25,901 nucleotides of DNA from Streptomyces chattanoogensis (GCF_001294335.1 NZ_LGKG01000182.1:1-25901), one strand, 5' to 3'; shown: positions 7,523 through 19,924, counted from the stretch's first letter. A program made the numbers and translations. Notes: a model not told the origin generated them from the letters alone.

Positions 7523-8989
7523 TCAGTCGCCGATCCTGGCGATCAGCACACAGGCGTCGTCCTCACGCTCCGTGCTGCCGAACTCCTCGACGACGATACG
7601 GACGCTGTCCTGTGCACTCCGGGCCGCGGCGAACCGTGGCGCCAGTGCGAGCAGTCGCTCGGCACCCTCATGGGTGTCGACGGCGGGGTCGCGGCGGGGC
7701 ACCAGGCCGTCGGTATGCAGGACGAGCAGATCGCCCGGTTCGAGTTGTTCGGTGCGCTGGGCATAGGTCGCGCCCGCGGTCGCACCGAGCAGGACGCCCT
7801 CGGGCGGGTCCAGCGCGCGCCCCGTGCCGCCGCGGAACAGCAGCGGCGCGGGGTGCCCGGCCTGGGCCCAGGACAGCTGCCGGGTCTCGGGGTCGAAGCG
7901 GCAGCACACCGCGCTGCCCAGGGCCGGCTGGGCGGTGGTGTCCAGAAGCTGGTTGAGGAAGCCCATCAGCGGTCCCGGCTGCTGTCCGGTGACGGCCATA
8001 CCGCGCAGTGCGCCGAGCACCATCGCCATCCCGGAGGTGGCCGTGACACCGTGCCCGGTGAGGTCGCCGACGCTCAACAGGGTCTTGCCGTCCGGGAGCT
8101 GGAGGGCGTCGTACCAGTCGCCGCCGATCAGCGCGCTGGTGCCGGACGGGAGATAGCGCCCGGCGAAGTCGAGCGCGACCGGGCCGCCCTGCGGGAAGCG
8201 CAGCGAGTCGCGCCACTGCGGCAGTACGGACTCCTGGAGCTCGACGGCGAGGCGGTGTTCGGTCCGGGCGATATGCCGCTCGCGCTGCAGCGAGTCCACG
8301 CTCTCGCGGACCGCCGCCTGGCTGCGCCGCAGCTCGCTGACGTCGCGCAGGACGGCCCACATGCAGGCGGTGCCGCCGTCGGCGTCGAGCACCGGCTCGC
8401 CCACCATATGGACCGTACGCAGGCTCGCGTCCGCGCGCACGATACGGAATTCGCCGTCGATCGGCTTGCCGTCCACCAGGCAGTCGGTGACCATCGCGGC
8501 CAGCCCTTCCTGGTCCTCCGCCAGCACCAGGGACGGCAGCTCGTCGAGGGTCAGCGGGCCGTCGGACGGTTTCCGGCCGAACATCGCGAACAGCTCGTCG
8601 GACCAGCTCACCTCGTCGGTGAGCAGATTCCACTCGGCGCTGCCCACCCGGCGCAGCAGCGAGCCGCGTTCGTGCGGGGCGGGCTCGGGGAGTGCCGCGG
8701 GCACCTCGGCATACGGCGCCGCGTCCTCCTCCTCGTCCTCCGCCGGCAGCCCCTCTCTCAGCTGGTCGAGATGACCGCCGAGGTCGTCGAGGTGGTGGAC
8801 CGCGAGGTCACACAGCGCCCGCTGCCAGCGCAGCTGTGGGTCGGCGGCGAGACCGGTGTCCACCGAGGACTCCCGGCGCACCGCGTCCAGGCCACCGCGC
8901 AGGCGGCGGGCCTGCGTGATGAGTGCCTCGACGGTGTCGCGCTCGGGAGACCGGTCGGCTGGGTGATCCGCGAAGAGAGGGGACGGCAT
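7523..8989 (-). CDS. PAS-domain PP2C (SpoIIE/RsbU-type) serine phosphatase
   Basis: A 488-aa cytoplasmic signalling protein. Residues 1-105 are a helical region with an acidic linker (EDEEED). Residues about 110-220 are a PAS fold (SAEWNLLTDEVSWSDELFAM ending DVSELRRSQ), and a short coiled helix covers 222-255. Residues about 270-488 are a SpoIIE phosphatase domain with GGDWYD (289-294), GDLTGHG (308-314), HTDGLVPRRD (425-434) and EDDAC (D478), the metal-binding acidic residues of PP2C. Such proteins dephosphorylate anti-sigma-factor antagonists, and the PAS module probably senses a ligand or redox state. The ATG at 8989 has GGAG 6 nt upstream. No anti-sigma partner is encoded nearby. There is no HATPase domain, unlike many Streptomyces relatives. 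Confidence 0.87.
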   Translation of the reverse strand: MPSPLFADHPADRSPERDTVEALITQARRLRGGLDAVRRESSVDTGLAADPQLRWQRALCDLAVHHLDDLGGHLDQLREGLPAEDEEEDAAPYAEVPAALPEPAPHERGSLLRRVGSAEWNLLTDEVSWSDELFAMFGRKPSDGPLTLDELPSLVLAEDQEGLAAMVTDCLVDGKPIDGEFRIVRADASLRTVHMVGEPVLDADGGTACMWAVLRDVSELRRSQAAVRESVDSLQRERHIARTEHRLAVELQESVLPQWRDSLRFPQGGPVALDFAGRYLPSGTSALIGGDWYDALQLPDGKTLLSVGDLTGHGVTATSGMAMVLGALRGMAVTGQQPGPLMGFLNQLLDTTAQPALGSAVCCRFDPETRQLSWAQAGHPAPLLFRGGTGRALDPPEGVLLGATAGATYAQRTEQLEPGDLLVLHTDGLVPRRDPAVDTHEGAERLLALAPRFAAARSAQDSVRIVVEEFGSTEREDDACVLIARIGD

Positions 8990-9277
8990 GACGTACTCCG
9001 TGATCAGGCGGCGCCGGGGCCAGGTCTGACAGAAGGGGCCGGTAACGACTGTTGCACAGGCTGCGACGGTGCGTAAGGGATTTGGCATTACCCGATACGG
9101 TGGTGCACCTGGCATATGCCACTGGCCATCTGTGGCAACCCCGGGTCGAATCGGCGGAATGACAGCTTCCAAGCTAGGCTTCCGCAGCCGTAGCGCTGTC
9201 ATGCCCACCGATCCATGGTGGGAACGACGCATACGGCCCGCAGTCACCGGCAAGAATGCCGGTCAGCGGAAATCCCG
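8990..9277. other. Divergent regulatory region
   Basis: This gap separates the phosphatase (-) from the HEAT-like gene (+). It contains the perfect 12-bp palindrome TGGCATATGCCA (9110-9121), with further TGGCA copies nearby, and a 7-bp hairpin ACCGGCA-AGAA-TGCCGGT (9246-9263) just upstream of the rightward -35. No ORF here is convincing. The leftward promoter could not be pinned down. Confidence 0.4.
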
Positions 9278-9306
9278 TTGCCAGCCTGCCCCTCGCCCCG
9301 GATGCT
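9278..9306 (+). promoter_or_regulatory. Leaderless promoter of the HEAT-like gene
   Basis: -35 TTGCCA (9278-9283), a 17-nt spacer and -10 GATGCT (9301-9306). The -10 is followed after 6 nt by the ATG at 9313, so transcription should start at the start codon. No ribosome site lies before the ATG, consistent with this. Confidence 0.55.
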
Positions 9307-9312
9307 GACCTC

Positions 9313-10737
9313 ATGTTCGATCCAGACATAGCGCCCAGCGGCACCCTGCTCGGCCTCCTGCAGCGAGGCCGCGGCGACGGGACCCTGCATGCCCTCGCTG
9401 CGCCGCGCGCCGAGGCGCTCGCGGCGCTCAACGACAGCGTGCTGCGTGACCCCAGGCGCGACTGGCAGGTCGAGAACCGCTCGCTCTACTACGCGCGCCT
9501 CTACATGCAGCTCGACGGCGGACTCGAAGAGATCGAACGGCACCTCTTCCACCCCGACGACCTCGTCGACACCGGCGAGGAGCGCACCGGCCTCGCCCTC
9601 GCCGTGCTCGGCCACCTCGCCGCCTACGGCCGGGACGCCGCCCGCCTGCTCCTGCGCAGCTACGCCGCGGCCGGCAGCAACTGGCGCTGGGCCCTCGACG
9701 AGCTCGCGCTGCGTGACGACGACGCCGGGCTGATGACCCTGGCCCCCGCCGTGCTCGCCCGCTTCCCCGAGACGCAGGAGGGCGAGGCCGAGCTGGCCGC
9801 CGCCGTCCGCGATGCCTTCGAGCCCCGGCCCTGGCGGCTGTGGGCCGAGGATCCCCGCTACGGCGCCCGCCTGGCCGCCGCCGGGGAACAGGGCTCCTTC
9901 GACCGCTGGCAGCGGCAGCTGCGGCCGCGCGGACCGCGTCCCGGCTGGAGCGTTGCCGAGGTCCTGAAGTGGGCCCAGCAGGGCCTGGACCTGGAGCCCG
10001 AGGAGCACCGGCACCTCGCCGCCGCCCGCTGCCTGGGCGCCGTCGCCGGTCCCGAGGACCACCCCGAGCTGCTGCGCGCCGCGCGCACCGGCCCGGACGC
10101 CGCACGCGCCGCGACACTGCACCACCTCGCCGAACGCGGCGATCCGGACGTCCTCGACCTGATCGAGGACGCGGTCGCCTGCCCCCTCTCCTCCGAGCCG
10201 CTGGTCTCGGCCGCGGTCGCCGCCTTCGAGCGGATGCGCAGCGTCGCCGCCGTCGAGCGGGCCCGCGTGTGGGCCCCGCGCACGGACCGGCTCGGCGCCT
10301 CCGCCGCCGCGATGCTCGCCCGCCGCGGCGGCCGGCGCGACGCCGATCTCGTGCTGGCCGCGCTGCGCCGCACCGTACGGGAGGAAGGCCCGGACGCGGC
10401 CGGCCTGTGGGAGCTGGTCGACGGTGTCGGCCGCCTCGGCGTCGGCTGCGCCGCCCCCGTGCTGCGCCATATCTATCGCGAGACCTCCTCGTCCCACCTC
10501 CGCGGCCGGGCGGCAGGCGCCCTCGCCGCCACCGACCCCGGCTTCGCGGCCGGCTTCGCCGTCGAGTGCCTGTGGGACTGCGAGGAGACCACCCGCGAAC
10601 TCGCCGCCCGGCATGCCGCCACCGGCGACGACCGGGTCGTCGAGCAGCTGCGCCGCCTCGCCGCCGATCCGGCGGAGGAGGACGAGGTCCAGACGGCGGT
10701 GCGGAGCCGGTTCGGGCCGGAAGTCACCGGCATATAG
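9313..10737 (+). CDS. HEAT-like repeat protein
   Basis: A 474-aa protein rich in Ala, Leu and Arg, with repeated antiparallel helix pairs of about 30 residues resembling HEAT/armadillo repeats (for example PDAARAATLHHLAERGDPDV and LGASAAAMLARRGGRRDADL). No enzyme motif, signal peptide or membrane span is visible. These scaffolds usually bind other proteins; the role here is unknown. The frame is open for 19 codons further upstream, but the ATG at 9313 is preferred because a good promoter places the transcript start there. It stands alone, 171 bp before the glycosyltransferase run. Confidence 0.7.
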   Translation: MFDPDIAPSGTLLGLLQRGRGDGTLHALAAPRAEALAALNDSVLRDPRRDWQVENRSLYYARLYMQLDGGLEEIERHLFHPDDLVDTGEERTGLALAVLGHLAAYGRDAARLLLRSYAAAGSNWRWALDELALRDDDAGLMTLAPAVLARFPETQEGEAELAAAVRDAFEPRPWRLWAEDPRYGARLAAAGEQGSFDRWQRQLRPRGPRPGWSVAEVLKWAQQGLDLEPEEHRHLAAARCLGAVAGPEDHPELLRAARTGPDAARAATLHHLAERGDPDVLDLIEDAVACPLSSEPLVSAAVAAFERMRSVAAVERARVWAPRTDRLGASAAAMLARRGGRRDADLVLAALRRTVREEGPDAAGLWELVDGVGRLGVGCAAPVLRHIYRETSSSHLRGRAAGALAATDPGFAAGFAVECLWDCEETTRELAARHAATGDDRVVEQLRRLAADPAEEDEVQTAVRSRFGPEVTGI

Positions 10738-10804
10738 ACCCCGTGGCGTGGCGGGCCGGGCGGGAGCCGTTGTGGGCTGCGGTGCGTTCCGGGCTGTTTC
10801 CCGG

Positions 10805-10821
10805 CCGGGCGGGCCGCCCGG
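10805..10821 (+). terminator. Possible terminator after the HEAT-like gene
   Basis: A 7-bp GC-only stem CCGGGCG/CGCCCGG with a 3-nt loop, 67 bp past the stop. It is small but compact. It could equally be part of the leader of the following glycosyltransferase, for which no clear promoter was seen. Confidence 0.35.
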
Positions 10822-10908
10822 TGACGGGGCGCGCAGCGGAACGCTCATGGGACGTTCCCCGGCTGGAAAGATCCCCTTGGCCCGGTCCACGCACGGCGCG
10901 CCGACAAC

Positions 10909-12042
10909 ATGCGTATGCGTGTTGTCATCGTCACCGAATCCTTCCCGCCCGATGTCAACGGCGTCGCGCACTGTGCCCTGGAGACCGCCCGGCACCTCGT
11001 CCGGCGCGGCCATGATCCGCTGGTCGTCGCGCCGCTCGGCGGCTACGAGCCGGCGGGTGCGACCGTCGAGAGCCCCTGCCCGGTCGTCCGGGTGCCTTCC
11101 GTGCCGCTGCCCGGCTATCCGCAGGTCCGGATCGCCCTGCCGGGGCGAAGACTGTCCGCCGCGCTCGCCGCGCACCGGCCGGACGTGGTGCACCTCGCCA
11201 GCCCCTTCGTCCTGGGCGCCCGGGGGATGGCCGCCGCGGCCCGGCGGGGGGTGCCCGCGATCGCCGTCTACCAGACCGACCTGGGCCGCTACGCCCGTAC
11301 CTATCTGGGCGGCGGCGGGGCCACGGCCTGGCGCCGGATCCGGGCGGTGCACGCGGCCGCCGACCGGACCCTGGCGCCCTCCAGCGCGGCGCTGCTGGAT
11401 CTGACCGAACACGGCGTGCCGCGGGTCCATCTGTGGCCCCGCGGGGTCGACGCCGCGCGCTTCCACCCCGGGCGGCGCGACGCGGTGCTGCGCAGCTCGC
11501 TGGCCGCGGGGCGGGAACTGCTGGTGGGGTACGTGGGGCGGCTGGCCCCGGAGAAGGACGTCCGGCTGCTGGCCGAGACCTCCCGGCTGCCCGGCGTACG
11601 CACCGTCGTCATCGGCGACGGTCCCAGCGCCGCCGGGCTGCGCGCCGCCCTTCCCGAGGTGCGCTTCCTGGGCCGCCGCACCGGCGATGAGCTCGCCCGG
11701 CTCTACGCCTCGCTGGACCTCTTCGTACACACCGGACCGTACGAAACCTTCTGCCAGACCGTGCAGGAGGCGATGGCCTCCGGGGTGCCCGTGGTCGCGC
11801 CGCGCGCGGGCGGGCCGCTCGACCTGGTGGACCACGGGCGTACCGGGCTGCTGGTGACGCCGGGCGACGGCGGGGCGGTGCGGGACGCGGTGCGGCTGCT
11901 CGGGCGCAGCGCCGAACTGCGGGTGCGGTACGGCGCGGCGGCCCGCGCGGCGGTCGAGGACCGGACCTGGGAGGCGGTGGGAGATCAGCTCCTCGGCCAT
12001 TACGAGGACGTGCTCGCCGGCCGGACGGCGGTGGCGGCATGA
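10909..12042 (+). CDS. GT4-type glycosyltransferase (MgtA/PimB-like)
   Basis: A 377-aa GT-B fold enzyme. The acceptor-side N-terminal domain opens with VVIVTESFPPDVNGVAHCAL, typical of GDP-mannose-dependent alpha-mannosyltransferases of actinobacteria. The donor-binding C-terminal domain has VGYVGRLAPEKDVRLL (about 204-219), VVIGDGP, and the EX7E motif ETFCQTVQE followed by ASGVPVVAPRAGGP. It probably transfers a sugar from a nucleotide donor to a lipid or glycolipid at the inner membrane face; donor and acceptor are inferred from family only. A second ATG at 10915 (MRVVIVTES) is equally possible, and neither has a good ribosome site. It overlaps the next gene by ATGA and heads a four-gene run. 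Confidence 0.85.
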   Translation: MRMRVVIVTESFPPDVNGVAHCALETARHLVRRGHDPLVVAPLGGYEPAGATVESPCPVVRVPSVPLPGYPQVRIALPGRRLSAALAAHRPDVVHLASPFVLGARGMAAAARRGVPAIAVYQTDLGRYARTYLGGGGATAWRRIRAVHAAADRTLAPSSAALLDLTEHGVPRVHLWPRGVDAARFHPGRRDAVLRSSLAAGRELLVGYVGRLAPEKDVRLLAETSRLPGVRTVVIGDGPSAAGLRAALPEVRFLGRRTGDELARLYASLDLFVHTGPYETFCQTVQEAMASGVPVVAPRAGGPLDLVDHGRTGLLVTPGDGGAVRDAVRLLGRSAELRVRYGAAARAAVEDRTWEAVGDQLLGHYEDVLAGRTAVAA

Positions 12043-13307
12043 GGACGCGCGGGAAGCGCGGCGGGGAGAGCGGACCGGAGAGCGGCGCGGAGCGGGGACG
12101 GGAGAGGGGACGGGACAGCGGACGGGGGCTGCGGATCGTCCGGATCGCCAATTTCGTCACCCCGGCGTCCGGCGGTCTGCGTACCGCGTTGCGGGAGCTC
12201 GGCGCGGGCTATACCGCCGCGGGGCACGAGCCGGTGCTGATAGTGCCGGGCGTGGGACGTGGGACGTCCGACGAGCTCACCGGACAGGGGCGGGTGATCA
12301 CGCTCCCCGGGCCCGCGGTGCCCGGAACCGGGGGCTATCGCGTCCTGGCCGACCGGCGCCGGCTGGACCAGGTGCTGCGGGCGCTGGACCCGGACCGGCT
12401 GGAGGTCTCCGACCGGACGACGCTGCGCTGGACGGGGGAGTGGGCGCGGCGGGCCCGGGTCCCCGCGGTGATGGTGTCGCACGAGAGCGTCGACGGGGTG
12501 CTGCGGACCTGGGGCGTGCCGCATCCGCTGGCCCGCGCGGCCGCCGACCGGCTCAACTCCCGTACGGCGCACGCCTACAGCCGCATCGTGTGCACCACCG
12601 AATGGGCGGCGGCGGAGTTCACCCGGGTCGGGGCGCGCAATGTGGTGCGGGCGCCGCTCGGCGTCGATCTCGCCGCCCGGCACCCGGACTGCCGGAGCGC
12701 GGAACTCCGGCGGCGCTGCGCGGGCCGGGCCGCCGTCCTGATGCTGATGTGCTCCCGGCTGTCGCCGGAGAAACGGCCGGGGCGGGCGCTGGACGCGCTG
12801 GCGGAGCTGCGCCGGCGAGGCGTCGACGCGGCCCTGGTGGTCGCCGGCGACGGGCCGCTGCGGGCGCGGCTGGAGGCCCGGGTACGGGCGGAGCGGCTGC
12901 CCGCGGCGTTCCTCGGGCATATCGCCGACCACGCCCACCTCGCCGCCCTCCAGGCGAGCGCCGACCTCGCCCTGGCACCGGGCCCCGCCGAGACCTTCGG
13001 CCTCGCCGCCCTCGAGGCGCTCGCCTGCGGCACACCCGTCGTCGCCAGCGCCGCCTCCGCGCTCGCCGGACTGGTCGGCCGCGGCGGCGATACCGCCCTG
13101 GACGACGGCGCATCCTTCGCCGACGCCGTCCAGCGGGTGCTGGCCCGCCCGGAACCCGCTCGCCGTACCGCGGCCCGGCAGCGCGCCGAGGGGTACGGCT
13201 GGCAGCCCGCCGTCGAGGCCTTCCTCGCCGCGCACGACGCGCCCGCCCCGCGCAGCCGGGCGGTCGCCGCGCCCACGTCACCCGTGCCCCCTCGGGGCGG
13301 GTGGTGA
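12039..13307 (+). CDS. Second GT4-type glycosyltransferase
   Basis: A 422-aa GT-B enzyme. The core starts around residue 31 ([19 protein letters not shown]). It has [30 protein letters not shown], and the EX7E motif ETFGLAALE with CGTPVVAS. The first 30 or so residues are an unusual tail made almost only of Arg, Gly, Glu and Ser, encoded by purine-rich DNA. The start at the ATGA overlap is supported by coupling to the previous gene, and I see no better start later in frame. It probably acts in the same glycolipid or glycan pathway as its neighbour, perhaps adding the next sugar; this is inference from gene order. Confidence 0.82.
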   Translation: MRTRGKRGGESGPESGAERGRERGRDSGRGLRIVRIANFVTPASGGLRTALRELGAGYTAAGHEPVLIVPGVGRGTSDELTGQGRVITLPGPAVPGTGGYRVLADRRRLDQVLRALDPDRLEVSDRTTLRWTGEWARRARVPAVMVSHESVDGVLRTWGVPHPLARAAADRLNSRTAHAYSRIVCTTEWAAAEFTRVGARNVVRAPLGVDLAARHPDCRSAELRRRCAGRAAVLMLMCSRLSPEKRPGRALDALAELRRRGVDAALVVAGDGPLRARLEARVRAERLPAAFLGHIADHAHLAALQASADLALAPGPAETFGLAALEALACGTPVVASAASALAGLVGRGGDTALDDGASFADAVQRVLARPEPARRTAARQRAEGYGWQPAVEAFLAAHDAPAPRSRAVAAPTSPVPPRGGW

Positions 13308-13309
13308 CC

Positions 13310-14229
13310 ATGACCCGGTCCGGCTTCGTCGCGCTCGGCGATTCGCTCACCGAGGGGCTGGGGGACCCCGTACCCGGCGGGGGCTGGCGCGGGTGGGCGG
13401 TGCTCCTCGCCGAAGCGCTGCGCACCGAGGCAGTGCCCGCCGAGGCAGTGCCCGCCGAGGCAGTGCCCGCCGAGGCGGCGGGGGAGCGGCCGGCGAGCGT
13501 ACCGCTGGTGAATCTGGCATGCAGCGGGGCGCTGGCGGCCGATGTCGCCGAGCGGCAGCTGCCCGGGGCGCGCAGGCTCGCGCCCCGCTACGCCTCCGTG
13601 GTGATCGGGGCCAACGACACCCTGCGGGCCGCCTTCGCCATAGAGCGGATCGCCGCCGCACTCGATCTGACCCACCGCACACTCAGCGCCGACGGGACCG
13701 TGGTCCTGACGGCGTGTCTGCCCGACCCGGGGCGGATGCTGGGGCTGCCCGCGCCGCTGGCCCGCCCGCTGGCCCGGCGGATGCGTGCGGTCAACACCGT
13801 CGTCCACGCCGTCTCCCACCGCTACGGCGGCATCCACCTCCATCTCGCCGGCCACGCCTGGGTCGCCGACCGCGCCAGCTGGAGCGTGGACCGGCTGCAC
13901 CCCAGCGAACGCGGCCACCGGCTGCTGGCCCGCGGCTTCCACACGGCGCTGGCCGCCGCCGGCCACCCCGTGGGACCGCCGCCCGCGCTCACCCTCGACG
14001 GGCCGCCGCCGACCCGCGCCGGATCCGCCTGGTGGATGGCCACCCGCGGCACCCGCTGGGTCGCCGACCGGTGCACGGATCTGCTGCCCGGCCTGCTGGC
14101 GCTCGCCGTCCAGGAATGCCGGCACGGCCTGGCCGGTTCCGGGCGGCTGCTGGACGCCGCCGCCGAACGCGCCACGCGCGCGGCGCTCGCCGCCCTTCCG
14201 GATCCGAAAGGCGCTGCGACAATGGCCGG

Positions 14230-14233
<4 letters not shown>
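13310..14233 (+). CDS. SGNH/GDSL-family hydrolase
   Basis: A 307-aa protein with the SGNH blocks: block [15 protein letters not shown] (S12 nucleophile), block II NLACSGA (G73), block III VIGAND (N102) and block V DRLHPS (D194, H197). Such enzymes are esterases or acyl-hydrolases on lipids or acylated glycans. No signal peptide is seen, so it is probably cytoplasmic. Residues about 40-56 contain a VPAEA triple repeat that is probably a loop extension. The C-terminal 80 residues run past the usual fold. The ATG at 13310 is preferred because GGGGCGG ends 9 nt before; a GTG at 13304 overlapping the previous stop is an alternative. It overlaps the next gene by ATGA. Confidence 0.83.
13427..13471 (+). 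repeat. In-frame 15-bp tandem repeat, three copies
   Basis: GAGGCAGTGCCCGCC is repeated exactly three times (13427-13441, 13442-13456, 13457-13471), then starts to diverge. It encodes EAVPA repeats inside the SGNH hydrolase. Because the unit is a multiple of three, copy-number changes keep the frame. Confidence 0.9.
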
Positions 14234-17874
<3,641 letters not shown>

Positions 17875-17882
17875 GGGCAAGG

Positions 17883-17913
17883 CCGGCCGGGAACTTGGCA
17901 GTTTACCGGCCGG
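17883..17913 (+). terminator. Possible terminator after the oxoprolinase
   Basis: Two CCGGCCGG arms (17883-17890, 17906-17913) flank a 15-nt A/T-richer loop 9 bp past the stop codon. The arms are self-complementary, so a modest hairpin is possible. Confidence 0.4.
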
Positions 17914-17940
17914 TGACCGTGTGTGACTGCGTGTTGCCGG

Positions 17941-18237
17941 GTCATACGGGGGTGGGCGGAGTGGAAATGGCGGACCGTGCCCTCGCCGTCGCGGGTGAAG
18001 ACGGAGAGGTGGAGTCCTGCGGACCGGTGTGTCGCCGGTGTCGAGGTCGGCGGGGCCCTCGAGGAAGACGTAGTCGTCGACGGGCGGCCCCTGCGGGAGG
18101 GCCCGTCTTTGGGCCGCGACCTTTTCGCGGTGGTGCATGAGGTCGATCTCGGCCAGGCGCAGCTCTTCGCGGGCGGCGCCCGACAGTTGGGCGCGGCCGG
18201 AGGCGATCGTCGCTGTCGCTGTCACCGGCGACGTCAC
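17941..18237 (-). pseudogene. Remnant of a DUF899-family (thioredoxin-like) gene
   Basis: Reading leftward from the GTG at 18237, the frame encodes a DUF899-like N-terminus: ELRLAEIDLMHHREKVAAQR, then VDDYVFLEGPADLDTGDTPV. Near 18020 the frame shifts. In the adjacent frame GLHLSVFTRDGEGTVRHFHS and AHPRM follow, which resemble the C-terminal part of the same family. The central thioredoxin-like section, well over 100 residues, and the extreme C-terminus are missing. This is best explained by an internal deletion that also broke the frame. The family assignment is from memory of its motifs. An intact short gene is unlikely because neither frame alone makes a fold. Confidence 0.6.
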
Positions 18238-18451
18238 TGACGCCGCCTCGAATGTGGTGTTGATCTCAACTTCCCGCTGGTGTCCGCTACTTCGTGAAAG
18301 GCAGCGCAGAATAGGGATCTTGCTCCCCGGTCGGTGCGGAACGGAACCTTTCCGGCATTCCGCCTACGCAGCAGCAGGCCTGGAAGCCCCTTCCTGTCCA
18401 TTGACGGCGGACTTCGGTCCGCGCTGCTCTTCCGAGGCCCTGAACCCCACC
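18238..18451 (+). promoter_or_regulatory. Leader region of the GT39-like gene with a UUCG hairpin
   Basis: This 214-bp stretch, a little less GC-rich, carries GTTGA-TC-TCAAC (18259-18270), a short palindrome. It also carries a perfect hairpin GCGGAC-TTCG-GTCCGC (18407-18422), the very stable C(UUCG)G tetraloop, directly after TTGACG (18401-18406). No Shine-Dalgarno sequence is near the ATG at 18452, so translation initiation may be unusual. The promoter is not resolved. Confidence 0.4.
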
Positions 18452-19924
18452 ATGACTGCCCCCTTGACCATCCCGCGGCGCCGCCTGCCCATCTGGCCCA
18501 TCGCCGTGCTGTGGACCCTGGCCCTCGGTCTGTGGGGGCTGTCCCGACAGCACAGCGTGTGGCGGGACGAGGCCGCCACGTGGCAGGTCGCCCAGCGGTC
18601 CACCGCCGACATCTGGCACATGCTGGGAAACGTCGATGTCGTGCACGGGCTCTACTACTTTCTGATGCACGGGTTCTTCGCATGTTTCGGCGCCGGCACC
18701 ACGGTTCTGCGGCTGCCCTCCGTTCTTGCCACGGCGGTGGCGGCGGCCTGTGTGGCGGTCCTCGGCCACCGGCTGGCCGGGTTCTGGGCGGGCCTGGGAG
18801 CGGGGCTGGCGTTCGGCCTGCTTCCGGCCGTGCAGTTCTATCTCCAAGAGGGCCGTTCGTATGCGCTGGTCGCGGCAGGGGCCGGGATTTCGACGCTGCT
18901 GCTGGTGACCATGCTCAAGGGGCATGACCGGGCGAGGCGATGGGCGGTGTACGGCGCCACGGTTCTGGTGTGCGGGCTGCTGAACTGGCTGTCGCTGCTG
19001 ATTCTGCCCGCGCACGCGGCGACCCTGATCTGGTCGCGCACCCCGCGCAGGCTGTGCATCCGCTGGGTGGTGACCTCGTCGGCGGCTCTGGCGGGCGTAC
19101 TGCCGTTGATGGTGTTCAGCCGCGGCCAGTCCGACCAGGTGTCCTGGATACCCCCGCTGACCTGGCACATGATGATCGGCCCAGCGGTCCTGCTGGCGAT
19201 CGGCGGGTTGGGAGCGGTGGCGGACCGGCCGCGGGCGGGCCGCCTGTCAGCAGCAGCCGTCGGACTGCCACTGCTGGCGGTGCCCCAGATCGGCCTCATC
19301 GGTATTTCCCTGGTGCAACCGCTGTTCCTGGACCGGTACATCCTGTTCAGCATGGTGGGGCTGGCACTGCTGATAGGAGCCGGGCTGGGTGCCGCCGTGC
19401 AGGCTGCCACGCCGCGATATCCGCGAGCATCGGCGTGGCTTGTTCCCGTACTGGTCGCTGTCGCGGTGGCAGCGCTGCTGCCGCAGTCACTGGCCAAGCG
19501 CTCCCCGGCGAGCCGCGTGGACGACGTCCTGGCGATAGCGGAGGACGTGCAGCGGCTGAAGCGGACCGGGGGATCGGTGCTTTTTGTGCCGGCGGCGCGG
19601 CGCGACACCAAGCTGGTCTCCCCGGGCGCCTTCACCGGACTGCGTGACATCGCTCTGGCGACCAGCCCGCAGAAGTCCGGAACGCTGAAGGGCGAGGAGG
19701 CCGACCCGGCCCGAATACGGGCGGCGATGCTGTCCCAGCGGCGGATTCTGCTGGTCACGGACGCTCCTGAGGTGGCGACACCGGTGTCGGCACAACGGGA
19801 CATCATGAAGCTGTCCGTTCTGAAGAAGTACTTCACGGCGGTGGCGGACGAACAGGTCCGCGGCCGAAGGGTCACGGTGTACGAGCGGATCCGGCCCTCC
19901 AGCCGCCTGCCGCAAGACCCCTGA
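18452..19924 (+). CDS. GT39-like integral membrane glycosyltransferase
   Basis: A 490-aa GT-C-type membrane protein. After a first membrane helix (PIWPIAVLWTLALGLWGL), the acidic loop HSVWRDEAATW (a DE-type catalytic site) and DVVHGLYYFLMHGFFACFG match the polyprenyl-phosphate-sugar-dependent mannosyl/arabinosyl transferase pattern. About nine more hydrophobic helices follow to about residue 350, including LQEGRSYALV between two of them. A soluble C-terminal domain of about 140 residues closes the protein. It would transfer a sugar from a lipid-phosphate donor to an acceptor outside the membrane; the acceptor is unknown. It follows the oxoprolinase on the same strand after 577 bp that contain a decayed gene, and it converges with pxpC. 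It may belong functionally with the upstream glycosyltransferases, but it could be a separate insertion. Confidence 0.8.
   Translation: MTAPLTIPRRRLPIWPIAVLWTLALGLWGLSRQHSVWRDEAATWQVAQRSTADIWHMLGNVDVVHGLYYFLMHGFFACFGAGTTVLRLPSVLATAVAAACVAVLGHRLAGFWAGLGAGLAFGLLPAVQFYLQEGRSYALVAAGAGISTLLLVTMLKGHDRARRWAVYGATVLVCGLLNWLSLLILPAHAATLIWSRTPRRLCIRWVVTSSAALAGVLPLMVFSRGQSDQVSWIPPLTWHMMIGPAVLLAIGGLGAVADRPRAGRLSAAAVGLPLLAVPQIGLIGISLVQPLFLDRYILFSMVGLALLIGAGLGAAVQAATPRYPRASAWLVPVLVAVAVAALLPQSLAKRSPASRVDDVLAIAEDVQRLKRTGGSVLFVPAARRDTKLVSPGAFTGLRDIALATSPQKSGTLKGEEADPARIRAAMLSQRRILLVTDAPEVATPVSAQRDIMKLSVLKKYFTAVADEQVRGRRVTVYERIRPSSRLPQDP

Noticed and set aside
7517..9076. 519-codon plus-strand frame across the phosphatase
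   Set aside because: This is a shadow of the SpoIIE phosphatase, whose motifs are all on the minus strand.
9110..9121. TGGCATATGCCA palindrome as a regulator site
   Set aside because: Several 12-bp palindromes are expected by chance in 26 kb and there is no second good copy, so it is only mentioned in the region note.
9244..12000. 918-codon open frame antisense to the HEAT-like and first glycosyltransferase genes
   Set aside because: It has no recognisable domain and a low-complexity Gly/Ala/Arg composition, and it is fully covered by supported genes on the plus strand.
14218..14223. GACAAT as a definite promoter for the oxoprolinase
   Set aside because: The spacing fits a leaderless start, but the -35 is poor and the ATGA overlap already explains expression by coupling, so it is kept only as a possibility.
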